DNA from: Streptomyces sp. Ru73
GTDB taxonomy: Bacteria > Actinomycetota > Actinomycetes > Streptomycetales > Streptomycetaceae
Length of the DNA: 64,000 nucleotides
Direction: 5' to 3'
Assembly (NCBI RefSeq): GCF_002920575.1
Contig: NZ_PQSQ01000008.1
Coordinates: 62,001-126,000, forward strand
How positions within the stretch are numbered: the stretch's first letter is position 1; each line of letters starts with the position of its first letter. Shown in pieces: positions 56,600 through 64,000 of this stretch. The notes under the pieces are model-generated. The model was not told the DNA's origin, made no database searches, and was given only the letters and a program-made list of their open reading frames with translations. A program made the translations under genes and the position numbers.

Positions 56600-57499
56600 T
56601 CACCGCTCGGAGCCGCCCCGCGCACGCACCCGGAACGAGGCCGGCGTCTCGCCCGCCCGGCGGCGGAAGAACTTGGTGAAGACCGTCGCCCCCGGGAAGC
56701 CGAGCCGCTCGGCGACCGCCGTCGAGGACAGGTCGGTATGGACGAGCAGCCGCTTGGCCTCCAGCAGCACCCGGTCGTCGATGAAGCGCTTGGCGCCGCA
56801 CCCGGCCGCTGCCCGGCAGGCCCGGGTGAGGGTGCGCACGCTGTACCCCAGCCCGGCCGCGTAGTCCTCGACGCGGTGGCTGTACGCGAAGTCCCGCTCC
56901 ACCGCCCGCTGGAACCGCCGGAACGCCTCACTGCCCGCCTCCGCGCCGCTCCGGTCGCCGTGCAGATGCGCCAGCCGCAGCACGAGGACCGCGAGCAGAT
57001 GGCGCACGACCTCGATGTGCATCTCCAGGGGCAGGCCGGCCAGCTGCCGGTACTCGCTCACCAGCAGGTCCAGGACGCGGCGCACCGCCTCCCCGTCCGG
57101 CCCCACAGGCGTCAGCGGCTCCCGCCATTCGTGCTGGTCGACGCGGGCGGCCTCGACGGTCGCCGGGCTGAGGAAGCCGGGCTGGAAGAGGACGACCGTG
57201 CCCTCGGCCCCGGTCAGTCCGGAGCGGTACTCGCTGATCTGCCCGGGGCGCACCCACAGCCAGCTGCCCGCGGTCAGCTCGTGCTCGGTGAAGTCCACGG
57301 AGCACCGCAGCGTCCCGGAGCGCACCGCGATCAGCTCGTGAAAAGCCGGGCGCTTCGGCGCGTACGGATCGACGCCGTGGCCCCGGGCGCGGGCCAGCAG
57401 CCCGGGGAAGTCCAGCACCTCGGCACCGGGCGGGGCGCCCGCTGAGGAGCGGTACGGCACCTCGGCGACATCGTGAGGAGGGTGTCCGTTTCTGTCCAT
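56600..57499 (-). CDS. AraC-family transcriptional regulator
   Basis: This 299-residue protein has an N-terminal cupin-like arm (FHELIAVRSGTLRCSVDF, VRPGQISEYRS) and a C-terminal double helix-turn-helix (about 200-295): VEDYAAGLGYSVRTLTRACRAAAG, then STAVAERLGFPGATVFTKFFRRRAGETPASFR. It starts at ATG 57499. It is divergent from the vdcC-like gene with 192 bp between, and is the likely aromatic-acid-responsive activator of that pair. Confidence 0.87.
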   Translation of the reverse strand: MDRNGHPPHDVAEVPYRSSAGAPPGAEVLDFPGLLARARGHGVDPYAPKRPAFHELIAVRSGTLRCSVDFTEHELTAGSWLWVRPGQISEYRSGLTGAEGTVVLFQPGFLSPATVEAARVDQHEWREPLTPVGPDGEAVRRVLDLLVSEYRQLAGLPLEMHIEVVRHLLAVLVLRLAHLHGDRSGAEAGSEAFRRFQRAVERDFAYSHRVEDYAAGLGYSVRTLTRACRAAAGCGAKRFIDDRVLLEAKRLLVHTDLSSTAVAERLGFPGATVFTKFFRRRAGETPASFRVRARGGSER

Positions 57500-57691
57500 G
57501 CCGTGTCTTCGGTTCGCTGCTCGGTGGTGTGTGCCCGGCCTAGCGTAGAGGGCGGATGAGCTGGCCGGGAGCCGGACCTTCGCGGACGTCCGGGACGTCG
57601 CGGGTCCGGTCACGGCAACAGCGCCGACCCCGTGCGACCGAAAAGGTGCACGCGCTCGCGCTCTCCCTCGTACGACACCACTGGAGACCCC

Positions 57692-59119
57692 ATGGCCCAT
57701 GACGACCTCCGCAGCTTCCTCGACACCCTCGACGCGGAGGGACAGCTGCTGCGCATCACCGACGAGGTACTGCCCGAGCCGGACATCGCCGCAGCAGCGA
57801 ACGCGGCACCCCGGCTCGGCGACCACGCCCCCGCCCTCTACTTCGACCGCGTCAAGGGCTTCACCGACGCCCGCATCGCGATGAACGTGCACGGCTCCTG
57901 GGCCAACCACGCCCTCGCCCTCGGCCTGCCGAAGGGCATCGGCACCAAGGAGCAGGTGGACGAGTTCATCCGCCGCTGGGGCGACTTCCCCGTCGCGCCC
58001 GAGTGGCGCGCGAACCCGCCGTGGGCCGAGAACACCATGGAGGGCGACGACGTCGACATCTTCAAGGTGCTCCCGCTGATCCGCCTCAACGACGGGGACG
58101 GCGGCTTCTACATCGACAAGGCCGCGGTCGTCTCCAAGGACCCCGAGGACCCGGAGAACAGCGGCAAGCAGAACGTCGGCATCTACCGCATCGAGGTCAA
58201 GGGCAAGCAGAAGCTCGCCCTCCAGCCGGTGCCGATGCACGACATCGCCCAGCACCTCCGCAAGGCCGAGGAAGTGGGCGAGGACCTGCCGGTCGCCATC
58301 ACCCTCGGCAACGATCCGGTGATCTCCATCGTCGCCTCCACCCCGATGAAGTACGACGAGAACGAGTACGAACTGGCGGGCGCGCTGCGCGGCGCACCGG
58401 CCCCCATCGCCGAGGCACCGCTCACCGGACTCCCTGTGCCGTGGGGCTCCGAGGTCGTCATCGAAGGCGTCATCGAGGGCCGCAAGCGCGAGATCGAGGG
58501 CCCGTTCGGCGAGTTCACCGGCCACTACTCCGGCGGCCGCAACATGACGGTCATCCGCATCGACCGGATCTCGTACCGCACGCACCCCATATTCGAGCAC
58601 CTCTACCTCGGCATGCCCTGGACCGAGATCGACTACCTGATGGCCGCCAACACCTGCGTGCCGCTGTACGAGCAGCTGAAGAAGGACTTCCCCGAGGTCC
58701 GGGCGGTCAACGCGATGTACACGCACGGCCTGGTCGTCATCGTCTCGACCAAGAAGCGGTACGGCGGCTTCGCCAAGGCCGTCGGCATGCGCGTGCTGAC
58801 CACTCCGCACGGCCTCGGCTACGCGGCCACCGTCATCGTCGTCGACGAGGACGTCGACCCCTTCAACCTGCCGCAGGTCATGTGGGCCCTGTCCACCAAG
58901 ATGAACCCGGCAGGCGACCTGATCCAGGTGCCCAACCTGCCCGTACTGGAGCTCGCCCCGCAGGCCCAGTCGCCCGGCATCGTCGACAAGCTCATCATCG
59001 ACGCGACCACCCCCGTCGCGCCCGACCGCCGCGGCAACTACGGCAACCAGGTACGCGACCTGCCCGAGGCCGCCGAGTGGCTGACGAAGCTGCAGCAACT
59101 CGCCGCGGCCCAGCGCTGA
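57692..59119 (+). CDS. vdcC: UbiD-family hydroxyarylic acid decarboxylase (VdcC-like)
   Basis: This 475-residue enzyme is of the same length as Streptomyces VdcC (vanillate decarboxylase) and shows the UbiD hallmarks: NVHGSWANHALALGLPKG, NVGIYRIEVKGKQKLALQP (with the conserved Arg), and EGPFGEFTGHYSGGRNM (with the catalytic Glu residues), then THGLVVIVSTKKRYGGFAKAVG. It removes CO2 from vanillate or 4-hydroxybenzoate using prenylated FMN. The small VdcD gene follows 77 bp downstream. A UbiX-type gene (VdcB) that makes the cofactor is absent here. Start at ATG 57692. Confidence 0.9.
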   Translation: MAHDDLRSFLDTLDAEGQLLRITDEVLPEPDIAAAANAAPRLGDHAPALYFDRVKGFTDARIAMNVHGSWANHALALGLPKGIGTKEQVDEFIRRWGDFPVAPEWRANPPWAENTMEGDDVDIFKVLPLIRLNDGDGGFYIDKAAVVSKDPEDPENSGKQNVGIYRIEVKGKQKLALQPVPMHDIAQHLRKAEEVGEDLPVAITLGNDPVISIVASTPMKYDENEYELAGALRGAPAPIAEAPLTGLPVPWGSEVVIEGVIEGRKREIEGPFGEFTGHYSGGRNMTVIRIDRISYRTHPIFEHLYLGMPWTEIDYLMAANTCVPLYEQLKKDFPEVRAVNAMYTHGLVVIVSTKKRYGGFAKAVGMRVLTTPHGLGYAATVIVVDEDVDPFNLPQVMWALSTKMNPAGDLIQVPNLPVLELAPQAQSPGIVDKLIIDATTPVAPDRRGNYGNQVRDLPEAAEWLTKLQQLAAAQR

Positions 59120-59196
59120 GCCACGCCCCTGACACCCCGTCACCAACACCGTCAGCCCGACACGCCCCCTGACTCATCCTCAGGAAAGGACCCGAC

Positions 59197-59445
59197 ATGA
59201 CCGACTCGGCAGCCCCGCTCTGCCCGCGCTGCGCGCACGAGACGATCGACCACGTCTTCGGCTCGCCCGTCCCCGGCGTCTGGGACGTCCTCCAGTGCCC
59301 GCGCTGCCTCTACATGTGGCGCACCACCGAACCGGCCCGCCGCACGCGCCGCGACGCCTACCCCGACACCTTCAAGCTGACGCCCGAGGACATCGCCGCC
59401 GCTCCCGAGGTTCCGGCGATACCTGCCCTGCGCACCACCGGCTGA
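59197..59445 (+). CDS. vdcD: VdcD/BsdD-like small subunit of hydroxyarylic acid decarboxylase
   Basis: This 82-residue protein carries two CPRC motifs (residues 9-12 and about 35-38), which can bind one zinc ion, and ends in a short Pro/Ala tail. LQCPRCLYMWRTTEP is the recognisable part of VdcD/BsdD proteins, which are needed for activity of the VdcC/BsdC enzyme in many hosts. Start ATG 59197 with AGGAAAGG about eight bases before. Directly downstream of vdcC. Confidence 0.85.
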   Translation: MTDSAAPLCPRCAHETIDHVFGSPVPGVWDVLQCPRCLYMWRTTEPARRTRRDAYPDTFKLTPEDIAAAPEVPAIPALRTTG

Positions 59446-59497
59446 CCTGCCGCGACCGGATACGCTGAGCGCTGCCGCAGAGACCGCAGAGGGAGAC

Positions 59498-60034
59498 ATG
59501 CTCAGCAAGCAGCGACTGATACGTGCCGGTGTGACGGTGTTCCTGATGGCCGGGCTCGCCGCCTGCGGCTCGGGGACCGGCGGGCAAGGGGGAAGCGGCG
59601 GCCACGGCACGGCCGGCGGTTCCGGTACGGGCAAGAGCGCCGGCGACGTCCGGCCGCAGTCCGACGGCGTCTCCGGGCTCCGGGCCGGCGTCCGCCACGT
59701 CACGAAGAAGACGGCCAGGGCCACCCGGCCGCACCTGGTGAAGGAATGCGAGCCCGCCACCAAGCGGGTCAAGCACACCAAGCGCAGCGGCCGCACCAAG
59801 AAGACCTGGTACACCACCGAGCGTTACCAGGACTGCCACAAGGTCCGGCGGGGCACCGAGTCCTACCGCCGGGTCGTCCGTCCGGAGCGGTGGTGCGTCC
59901 GGCTCGACGACGTCAACGGCCAGGCGGCCAAGGACGGCATCTGGTACCGCGTCACCTCCGCGACGTACCACACGGCCCTGGGCAAGGACGACCACGCCCG
60001 CCTGCACTTCACCCCGACCCGCACCGGCTGCTGA
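59498..60034 (+). CDS. Cysteine-containing basic lipoprotein
   Basis: This 178-residue lipoprotein has the signal peptide LIRAGVTVFLMAGLAAC with the lipobox LAAC (Cys23), a Gly/Ser linker to about residue 50, and a strongly basic mature domain (KRVKHTKRSGRTKKTWYTT). Cysteines at 84, 113, 133 and 178 could form two disulfides. I know no named family. A membrane glutaredoxin-like gene starts three bases after its stop, so a redox link is possible. Located on the outer face of the membrane. Confidence 0.75.
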   Translation: MLSKQRLIRAGVTVFLMAGLAACGSGTGGQGGSGGHGTAGGSGTGKSAGDVRPQSDGVSGLRAGVRHVTKKTARATRPHLVKECEPATKRVKHTKRSGRTKKTWYTTERYQDCHKVRRGTESYRRVVRPERWCVRLDDVNGQAAKDGIWYRVTSATYHTALGKDDHARLHFTPTRTGC

Positions 60035-60037
60035 GCC

Positions 60038-60469
60038 ATGCGCGCTTGGATGCTGCCGATACTGCTGGTGCTCTGCGGCGCGGTCGTTGCCACTGGGCTG
60101 GTCACCCGCGGGAGCCCCGGCGCGGCCGTGGCACCGCTGTTGGTGTGCGTGCTGCTCGCGGGCGTGAACTCGCCGCTGATCTTCCCGAGGTCCATCGGGG
60201 CGCTGGAGGCACAGCGCCGCTCCGCTGCCGACGGCCGGCCGGTCGTCTTCTGGCGGCCGGGCTGCAAGTACTGCATGCGACTGCGCCTCCGGCTGGGCCG
60301 CAACGCCCGCCGGTTGCACTGGGTGAACATCTGGCGCGACCCGGCCGGTGCGGCGGCGGTCAGGGCGGCCAACGACGGCAACGAGACCGTGCCGACCGTC
60401 TTCGTGACCGGCCAACCGCACACCAACCCCGACCCCGCATGGGTGCGCGCGCAGCTGCCCCCTTCCTGA
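60038..60469 (+). CDS. Membrane-anchored glutaredoxin-like protein
   Basis: This 143-residue protein has two hydrophobic N-terminal segments (LPILLVLCGAVVATGLV and APLLVCVLLAGVNSPLI) followed by a thioredoxin-fold domain: PVVFWRPGCKYCMRLRLRLG with the redox motif CKYC (Cys76, Cys79), WVNIWRDPAGAAAV, and NETVPTVFV with the cis-proline. It is of the mycoredoxin/glutaredoxin-like group that uses mycothiol or thioredoxin reductase in actinobacteria. It is translated together with the cysteine-containing lipoprotein upstream. Confidence 0.82.
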   Translation: MRAWMLPILLVLCGAVVATGLVTRGSPGAAVAPLLVCVLLAGVNSPLIFPRSIGALEAQRRSAADGRPVVFWRPGCKYCMRLRLRLGRNARRLHWVNIWRDPAGAAAVRAANDGNETVPTVFVTGQPHTNPDPAWVRAQLPPS

Positions 60470-60487
60470 GCGGGGGTCAGGCCCCGC
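60470..60487. terminator. Short hairpin between convergent genes
   Basis: GCGGGG (60470-60475) pairs with CCCCGC (60482-60487) around a six-base loop, just after the stop of the glutaredoxin-like gene and before the end of the NmrA-like gene. The stem is short. Confidence 0.4.
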
Positions 60488-60502
60488 CGGCCAGGCGCCC
60501 GC

Positions 60503-61348
60503 TCACCGGAAGAGGTCCGCGTGTTCCTCCGCCCACGAGCGGAACGTACGGGCCGGGGTGCCGGTGAGCTCCTGGACGGTGGTGGTGCGGAGGTCCGAAG
60601 CGGGGCGGGAGCCGGCACTCGCCAGAAGGGCCTCGACGAGCGCGGGCGGGCGGCCGTCGGCGAGCAGTTGCTCGCGTGCGGTCTCCACCGGGACCGCCTC
60701 GAAGCGGACCGGGCGGCCGATGGCTTCGCCGATGAGCCGGACCTGCTCGGCCCTGCTCAGTATCTGAGGGCCGGTCAGGACGTACCGTGCGCCCGCATGT
60801 CCGGCCTCGGTCAGCGCACGCACCGCGACGGCCGCGACGTCTTGCTCGTGGACCACCGCCGTCGCGGCGAACTCGGGCCCGCGGACGACCCGCGCGGTCC
60901 TGATCTGCCCGGCCCAGCCGCGTGCGTTGGGGGCGAGGGTGTCGGCCCGCAGGACGGTCCACTCCAGTCCGGAGGCCGCCACCAGGCGTTCCATGTCGGC
61001 GTGCAGCTGGTTGATCGGGTCGGTCTGCCGCTCTGCGCCCTCCCGCACTCCGGACGAGGAGAGGTAGACGAGGCGCCGCGCGTGCCGCGCGATCGTCTCC
61101 AGTACGGCCGGTGCCCCCTCGGCCGTGAGGAAGGGCCAGATCAGGAACACCGCGTCGGTCCCGGTCAGGGCGTCCTCCAGGGTGCCGGGCGCGGACAGGT
61201 CACCGCGGACGCCCGCGGCCCCCTCCGGCAGAACGGCCGTCTCAGGATCACGCGCCAGTGCCCGTACGGAGACGTCGGCGGCCAGGAGGCCGGCGGCGAC
61301 CTGCCGGCCGACGTTGCCGGTCGCGCCGGTCACAAGGATCTCGGTCAT
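60503..61348 (-). CDS. NmrA-like NAD(P)-binding protein
   Basis: This 281-residue protein of the atypical SDR class opens with ILVTGATGNVGRQVAAGLLAADVSVRAL, the NADP-binding motif of the NmrA/QOR2 type, followed by VFLIWPFL and LVYLSSSGVREG. There is no YxxxK pair, so it may be a redox-sensing or quinone-reducing protein. The C-terminal part has GPQILSRAEQVRLIGEAIGRPVRF, normal for the family. ATG 61348 start. It is convergent with the glutaredoxin-like gene and upstream of nothing obviously related. Confidence 0.85.
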   Translation of the reverse strand: MTEILVTGATGNVGRQVAAGLLAADVSVRALARDPETAVLPEGAAGVRGDLSAPGTLEDALTGTDAVFLIWPFLTAEGAPAVLETIARHARRLVYLSSSGVREGAERQTDPINQLHADMERLVAASGLEWTVLRADTLAPNARGWAGQIRTARVVRGPEFAATAVVHEQDVAAVAVRALTEAGHAGARYVLTGPQILSRAEQVRLIGEAIGRPVRFEAVPVETAREQLLADGRPPALVEALLASAGSRPASDLRTTTVQELTGTPARTFRSWAEEHADLFR

Positions 61349-61420
61349 GACCGGATCAGCTCCGGCCGCACGCGCCGTATTCCCGCCGAACTCGCCACCC
61401 ACGGCTTCCCCGTCGCGGCC

Positions 61421-62563
61421 TCAGGACAGGGTGCGCACCGCCCGGCGGACCTCCTTCGCCACGCCGTCGGGGAGCGGGGCGTAGTGCAGCGCGGCGAGGT
61501 GCTTCTGGCCCTCGGCGCTCGCGGTGTAACCCAGGAACGACTTCAGCACCGGCAGCGATGCGGCCTGGTTGCCCTTGTCGCAGACGACCTCGTACGTCAT
61601 CAGGACGATGGGGTAGGCGCCGGGCCGCGGCGCGTCGTAGTCGAAGGCGAGCGTCTTGTCGTTGCCCTTCCCGACGATCTCCGCAGCGCCGATCCCCGCC
61701 GAGGCGGTCTTCGTCGTGGGGGCCACCGGCTCACCCGCGCCCGTGTCGATGCTGACCGTGGTGATCTTCCGGGCGGCGGCGAAGGACAGCTCGAAGTAGC
61801 CGATGGCGCCGGGCGTGGCGGCCACCTCCGACGCGATGCGCGAGGACCCGGTGCCGGCCCCGCCGCCCCTGCCCTGCCACGACTTGCCGACCGGGTGCGG
61901 CCAGGCGCCGGGGGCCGCGCCGGCCAGGTAGTCCTGGAAGTTCTGCGTGGAGCCGGAGTCGTCCGAGCGGTGCATCGGCCGGACCGGCAGCGACGGCAGC
62001 TCCGTATCGGGATTGAGCTTCCGGATGGCCGGGTCGTCCCACTCGGTGATGCGCGAGTCGAAGATCTTCGCGAGCGTCGGCGCGTCCAGCACCAGACGGT
62101 CGACGCCCGGCAGGTTGAAGCCGATCGCGACGGGCCCGCCGACCATCGGCAGGTGGATGGCCCGCCCGCCCCGGCAGACGTCCCGCGACCACGCGATCTC
62201 CTGGGCGCTCAGCACACCGTCGGTGCCGCCGAACGCGGTCGCCCGCCGCTGGAACTGCGCGACGCCCGCGCCCGACCCCAGCGGGTTGTACGCGATCCGC
62301 GCGCCCCGGCAGGCGCGCTGGTACACGTCGATCCAGTGCTCCATCGCGCTCTGCTGCGCCGTCGAGCCGGAGCCGCGCACCCGGCCCGGGCCCGCGCAGT
62401 CGACGTCGGCGGCCACCGGAGCGGCGGACCCCCGGTCCGTGCGCCCCTTGTCGGCGGCCTGCGCCCCGCACCCCGTGAGCAGCAGGGTGCCGGCGCAGGC
62501 CCCGGCGAGCAGAGTGCCCCATCGGCTCGTACGCCTCATACGGACCCGACGTCGGCTCTGCAC
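61421..62563 (-). CDS. Phosphate-binding lipoprotein, PstS family (orphan copy 2)
   Basis: This 380-residue lipoprotein has the basic start RRRVRMRRTSRW, a hydrophobic core and the lipobox LLTGC (Cys32). The binding domain includes VRGSGSTAQQSAMEHW, LGSGAGVAQF, GPVAIGFNLPGVDRLVL, KIFDSRITEWDDPAIRKLNP and HRSDDSGSTQNFQDYL. It is a paralogue of the copy at 40 kb. No other pst genes flank it. The GTG at 62563 has AGGGGAA seven bases before; ATG 62539 is the alternative. A PHO-box-like array lies about 85-130 bp upstream, so it may belong to the Pho regulon. Confidence 0.88.
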   Translation of the reverse strand: MQSRRRVRMRRTSRWGTLLAGACAGTLLLTGCGAQAADKGRTDRGSAAPVAADVDCAGPGRVRGSGSTAQQSAMEHWIDVYQRACRGARIAYNPLGSGAGVAQFQRRATAFGGTDGVLSAQEIAWSRDVCRGGRAIHLPMVGGPVAIGFNLPGVDRLVLDAPTLAKIFDSRITEWDDPAIRKLNPDTELPSLPVRPMHRSDDSGSTQNFQDYLAGAAPGAWPHPVGKSWQGRGGGAGTGSSRIASEVAATPGAIGYFELSFAAARKITTVSIDTGAGEPVAPTTKTASAGIGAAEIVGKGNDKTLAFDYDAPRPGAYPIVLMTYEVVCDKGNQAASLPVLKSFLGYTASAEGQKHLAALHYAPLPDGVAKEVRRAVRTLS

Positions 62564-62647
62564 TCTCGTTTCCCCTCACGGCACACTCATCCGGCACAAC
62601 GAACTGAGCATGAATGCTCGCCGATCTTTCGTACGGGATGAGTGGCG

Positions 62648-62691
62648 CGCGGGCGAACAGGAGGTGATGTCTGGGTCACGGCCAGGTGAAC
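62648..62691 (-). promoter_or_regulatory. Candidate PHO box upstream of pstS copy 2
   Basis: Read on the minus strand, four 11-base units follow each other: GTTCACCTGGC, CGTGACCCAGA, CATCACCTCCT and GTTCGCCCGCG. The first is a perfect PhoP direct-repeat unit, the fourth has one change in the GTTCACC core, and the inner two keep ACC. The array points toward the pstS gene. Confidence 0.5.
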
Positions 62692-62732
62692 ACCGCGTCG
62701 TCCGCCCTCGCGCGCGTGCCGTCCGGGCCGCG

Positions 62733-64000
62733 CTACGGCAGTGCGTGGACGTGCGGCCCGACCGCGCCGGACCAGGCGTTGCCGCTGGTCGCGTCCCAGT
62801 TGGTGGACCAGGTCATCGCGCCGCGCAGGGCCGGGTAGGTCTTCGCGGGCTTGAAGGTACCGCAGCCGGTGCCCTTGGTGAGGCAGTCCAGTGCGGCGTT
62901 GACGACACTCGGCGCGACGTAACCGCTGCCCGCGCCCCGAGTCGAGGCCGGCACGCCGATCCCGACCTGCGACGGGTCCAGGCCGCCTTCGAGCTGGATG
63001 CAGGCCAGTGCGGTCAGGAAGTCCACCGAGCCCTGGCTGTAGACCTTGCCGTCGCAGCCGAGCATCGAACCGCTGTTGTAGTACTGCATGTTGACGACGG
63101 TCAGGATGTCCTTCACGTTCAGCGCGGTCTTGAAGTAGCTGCCGGACGTCGACTGCATGTCGATGGTCTGCGGCGCCATCGTGAGGACGAGCCCGCTGCC
63201 CGCCTTCTGCGACAGCGAGCGCAGCGCCTGGGTCATGTAGGTGGGGTTGAGGCCGTTCTCCAGGTCGATGTCGACGCCGTTGAAGCCGTACTCCCGCATC
63301 AGCGCGTAGAGGCTGTCGGCGAAGTTCGCGGCGGAGGCGGCGTCGTTGACCGAGACGGTGCCCTTCTCGCCGCCGACCGAGAGGATGACCGACTTGCCGG
63401 CCGCCTGCTTGGCCTTGATGTCGGCCTTGAACTGGTCGACGGTGTAGCCGTTCAGGCCCGCCGAGTCGAGGTGGAAGGTGACCGCGCCGGGCGTGCCCGT
63501 GGCCTCCGCGAAGGCGACCGCGATGATGTCGTACTGGTCCGGCACGTCGCTGAGCTTCTGGACGGCGGCGCCGTTGTTGAAGTTCTGCCAGTAGCCGGTG
63601 ACCGCGTGCTTGGGTACGCGCGGGTTGCCGCCGGAGCCGCTGTCGGCCGCCGTGGTGGCGGTGACCTGCGCCGACTTGGCCGATTCACCGGCCGCGTTGG
63701 TCGCGGCGACCTGGAAGCGGTACGCGGTGGCCGGGCTGAGCCCGGTGACCGTCGCGGAGGTGCCGCTGACGCTCTGGGCCTTGGCGCCGTCGCGGTAGAC
63801 GGTGTAGCCGGTGGCGTCCTTGACGGGATTCCAGGAGAGCGCGACCGAGGAGGCGGTCACGGTGCCGACGGTGAGGCCGCTCGGGGCCGCCGGTATGCCG
63901 GGGCCCGGGTCCGTGCCGCCTCCGCCGTCCGGCCCGAAGACGCTGATGTCGTCCGCGAAGTAGGCGCCCTGCCCGTACCAGCCGTGCGTGTAGACGGTCA
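62733..64000 (-). CDS. GH18 chitinase, C-terminal part (CBM-like end, FnIII, catalytic domain)
   Basis: The frame is open to the window edge, so the start is missing. From the visible N-terminal side, GWYGQGAYFADDISVFG is the end of a jelly-roll carbohydrate-binding module, then a Gly/Pro linker, a fibronectin type III domain (PSGLTVGTVTASSVALSW to about KSAQVTATT), a second linker, and a GH18 domain: VTGYWQNFNNG, VILSVGGE, and the catalytic motif FNGVDIDLENG, whose last Glu is the acid/base. The ending MTWSTNWD is also typical. It is a secreted family-18 chitinase of about 420 visible residues. Confidence 0.9.
   Translation of the reverse strand, partial: TVYTHGWYGQGAYFADDISVFGPDGGGGTDPGPGIPAAPSGLTVGTVTASSVALSWNPVKDATGYTVYRDGAKAQSVSGTSATVTGLSPATAYRFQVAATNAAGESAKSAQVTATTAADSGSGGNPRVPKHAVTGYWQNFNNGAAVQKLSDVPDQYDIIAVAFAEATGTPGAVTFHLDSAGLNGYTVDQFKADIKAKQAAGKSVILSVGGEKGTVSVNDAASAANFADSLYALMREYGFNGVDIDLENGLNPTYMTQALRSLSQKAGSGLVLTMAPQTIDMQSTSGSYFKTALNVKDILTVVNMQYYNSGSMLGCDGKVYSQGSVDFLTALACIQLEGGLDPSQVGIGVPASTRGAGSGYVAPSVVNAALDCLTKGTGCGTFKPAKTYPALRGAMTWSTNWDATSGNAWSGAVGPHVHALP

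Noticed and set aside
57500..59149. Upstream extension of the AraC frame opposite vdcC
   Set aside because: The extension is antisense to the UbiD gene; the regulator domain starts at ATG 57499.

Overview
The window is high-GC actinobacterial chromosome, almost certainly Streptomyces. The signs are strong third-position GC bias, many GTG and TTG starts, ATGA and GTGA overlaps inside operons, a sugar ABC importer with no ATPase gene of its own, and families typical of the genus (a VdcC/VdcD-type decarboxylase pair, CtaG with DUF2243, regulatory ROK proteins, orphan PstS lipoproteins). I saw no rRNA, tRNA, CRISPR array, phage or transposase gene. It reads as chromosomal catabolic and transport sequence, not a mobile island.

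Layout. 1-2.5 kb: the 3' part of an L-fucose-type oxidative sugar operon (lactonase, dehydratase remnant, SDR, aldo/keto reductase); the dehydratase has lost its whole catalytic core by internal deletion. 2.5-6.2 kb: a CDP-alcohol phosphatidyltransferase with a possible PHO box, and a two-AAA Clp ATPase without an evident ClpP-docking loop. 6.4-13 kb: a leftward seven-gene sugar uptake and catabolism operon (Gfo/Idh oxidoreductase, PmoA-family protein, cupin, binding protein, two permeases, YesL-like protein) behind a LacI-type operator. 13.6-17.7 kb: FAD oxidoreductase plus SRPBCC pair, an SDR and an unknown protein. 17.8-22.3 kb: a choline-to-betaine-type operon (BetB-like ALDH, GMC oxidoreductase, APC permease). 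22.4-27.2 kb: CtaG/DUF2243, small membrane proteins, an AAA_28 ATPase with an altered P-loop, an SDR, and YihY. 27.3-33.3 kb: a 1497-residue P-type ATPase and a frameshifted alcohol dehydrogenase.

33.4-40.1 kb: an aromatic-acid module (benzoylformate decarboxylase, LysR regulator, aromatic-acid MFS importer, benzaldehyde-type dehydrogenase) followed by a flavodoxin-like protein. 40.2-48.5 kb: orphan PstS, APC permease, TetR, alpha/beta hydrolase, Old Yellow Enzyme, MTA/SAH nucleosidase and ROK regulator. 48.6-49.6 kb: an unusual protein with an SGxPNPxW N-terminus and a C-terminal Cys/His/Asn pattern; it carries the only TTA codon I found in the window. 49.7-56.5 kb: DUF1479 oxygenase, XRE-cupin regulator opposite a BenE benzoate transporter with twin palindromes between them, a second XRE-cupin/GNAT pair whose start codons overlap, a DHA2-type MFS pump and a MarR regulator. 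56.6-59.4 kb: AraC regulator opposite vdcC-vdcD. 59.5-64 kb: a cysteine-containing lipoprotein with a membrane glutaredoxin-like protein, an NmrA-like protein, a second orphan PstS with a possible PHO box, and a GH18 chitinase cut by the window edge.

Two themes recur. Aromatic acids are handled at three places (benzoylformate/benzaldehyde, benzoate uptake, vanillate-type decarboxylation), each beside its own regulator. Short degenerate tandem repeats lie at or just after the stop codons of five unrelated genes, in four cases repeating the stop codon itself.
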